Below are positions 5,696 to 6,078 of a stretch of 6,078 nucleotides of DNA, piece after piece. A program made the position numbers and the translations under genes. Source of the DNA: an uncultured Collinsella sp. (GTDB lineage Bacteria > Actinomycetota > Coriobacteriia > Coriobacteriales > Coriobacteriaceae). Numbering within the stretch: the first letter of the stretch is position 1; the number at the start of each line of letters is the position of its first letter. Under the pieces are notes generated by a model. That model ran no database searches. It saw only the letters and a program-made list of their open reading frames with translations, and had not been told where the DNA came from. Location: the NCBI GenBank assembly GCA_900556515.1, contig USPH01000090.1, forward strand, positions 1 to 6,078, in the 5' to 3' direction.

Positions 5696-5728
5696 GGCGG
5701 CCATCCCATGCGGGTGGCCGCCTTTTTT
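5696..5728 (+). terminator. Strong rho-independent terminator after hpf
   Basis: GGCGGCCATCC (5696-5706) pairs with GGGTGGCCGCC (5712-5722), 11 pairs including one T-G wobble, with a 5-base loop, then six T (5723-5728). The DegV Shine-Dalgarno sequence begins only 5 bases after the T-tract. Confidence 0.93.
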
Positions 5729-5746
5729 ACGTAAGGAGTCGCTTTG

Positions 5747-6029
5747 ATGGACAAGGCTGCATCTACCGGCCATTCGGACCGTTGCCGCATCGTCGTCGAT
5801 ACCTGCTGCGACTTTAGCCCCGAGGTCGCCGCGAACCTCGATGTCGATATCCTGGGTTTCCCTTTCATTATCGATGGCGAGGAGCGCACGGACGACATCT
5901 GGTCGAGCATGAGCCCTAAGGAGTTCTACGACCGCATGCGCGCCGGTGCCCGCGTGTCCACCTCCGCCGTGTCGCTCGGTCGCTATATCGAGTTCTTTAC
6001 CGAGTGCGCCAAAGAGGGCACGCCCACGG
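5747..6029 (+). CDS. DegV family (fatty-acid-binding) protein, 3'-truncated
   Basis: The first 94 codons of a DegV family protein; the contig ends one base into codon 95, where adapter begins, so the Ala-Val-Ser-Tyr readout after that point is not genomic. RIVVDTCCDF (14-23) is the family's nucleotide-like N-terminal motif, usually xxTDSTxDL. VDILGFPFIIDGEERTDD (33-50) and the STSAVS (71-76), equivalent to the usual TSQPS, follow in the standard order. DegV/FakB proteins (about 280 residues) bind a fatty acid and present it to the FakA kinase for phospholipid synthesis; which ligand this copy binds cannot be seen. Start: ATG 5747 with AAGGAG (5733-5738) 8 bases upstream. There is no room for a promoter between the terminator tail and that site, so transcription must come from within or before the terminator or by read-through. 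Confidence 0.93.
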
Positions 6030-6078
6030 CTGTCTCTTATACACATCTCCGAGCCCACGAGACATGCGCAGATCTCGT
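6030..6078. other. Nextera sequencing adapter (artefact), right end
   Basis: Reverse complement of the left adapter: CTGTCTCTTATACACATCT (6030-6048) is the Tn5 mosaic end, 6049-6063 the Read 2 primer part, ATGCGCAG (6064-6071) the same i7 index as at the left end, and ATCTCGT (6072-6078) the start of the P7 complement. Both ends carry the same P7-side adapter and index, so they derive from one library. Confidence 0.98.

Noticed and set aside
5687..6058. Minus-strand ORF beginning MGSEMCIRDS
   Set aside because: Its first residues are translated adapter and the rest is the antisense shadow of the DegV gene.
1..6078. Terminal inverted repeats suggesting a complete Tn5-like transposon or phage-like linear end
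   Set aside because: They match the Nextera adapter exactly, including primer and index parts that natural Tn5 lacks, and the genes inside are ordinary chromosomal genes cut at the junctions.

Overview
The window reads as one short-read assembly contig of a high-GC, Gram-positive gut-type actinobacterium. The most likely source is a Coriobacteriia genome close to Collinsella. This rests on GC-rich codon use, the AbiEi-like/DUF559-like hypothetical protein typical of that class, a long-form ribosome hibernation factor and a DegV protein; no rRNA or marker search was possible. Both ends are not biological: bases 1-48 and 6030-6078 are Illumina Nextera library adapter (P7 tail, i7 index, Tn5 mosaic end). 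The genomic insert is therefore about 49-6029, and the outermost genes are cut by the contig ends.

All recognised genes are on the + strand. Left part: (1) the C-terminal part of an unrecognised arginine-rich protein carrying a small Cys cluster (49-977); (2) a perfect hairpin (1041-1076) that buries the Shine-Dalgarno sequence of (3) a comF-type phosphoribosyltransferase (1080-1886); (4) an 11-base gap, then a 369-residue hypothetical protein with a degenerate nuclease-like C-terminal domain (1898-3007), probably co-transcribed with comF.

Middle part (3008-3738): about 730 bases without a convincing gene. It holds a MITE-like imperfect inverted-repeat element with AT-rich interior (3042-3258) containing two related 21-bp palindromes, then two GC-rich hairpins (3260-3307), a good sigma-70-type -10 box (3403-3408) and a roughly 320-base hairpin-rich stretch. 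That stretch is either a long 5' leader or an unrecognised RNA.

Right part: an amino-acid-type (family 3) substrate-binding lipoprotein with a Ser/acidic C-terminal tail and no transporter partners in view (3739-4764), a rho-independent terminator (4831-4870), a 5' region with a hairpin and possible promoter, long-form hpf (5082-5666), an inverted repeat plus a strong terminator (5696-5728), and the start of a DegV family gene (5747-6029, truncated).

I see no CRISPR array, tRNA, rRNA, integrase, transposase or defence operon. The genes are mostly chromosomal housekeeping. The most unusual signals are non-coding: the inverted-repeat element, the occluding hairpin before comF, and the long leader.
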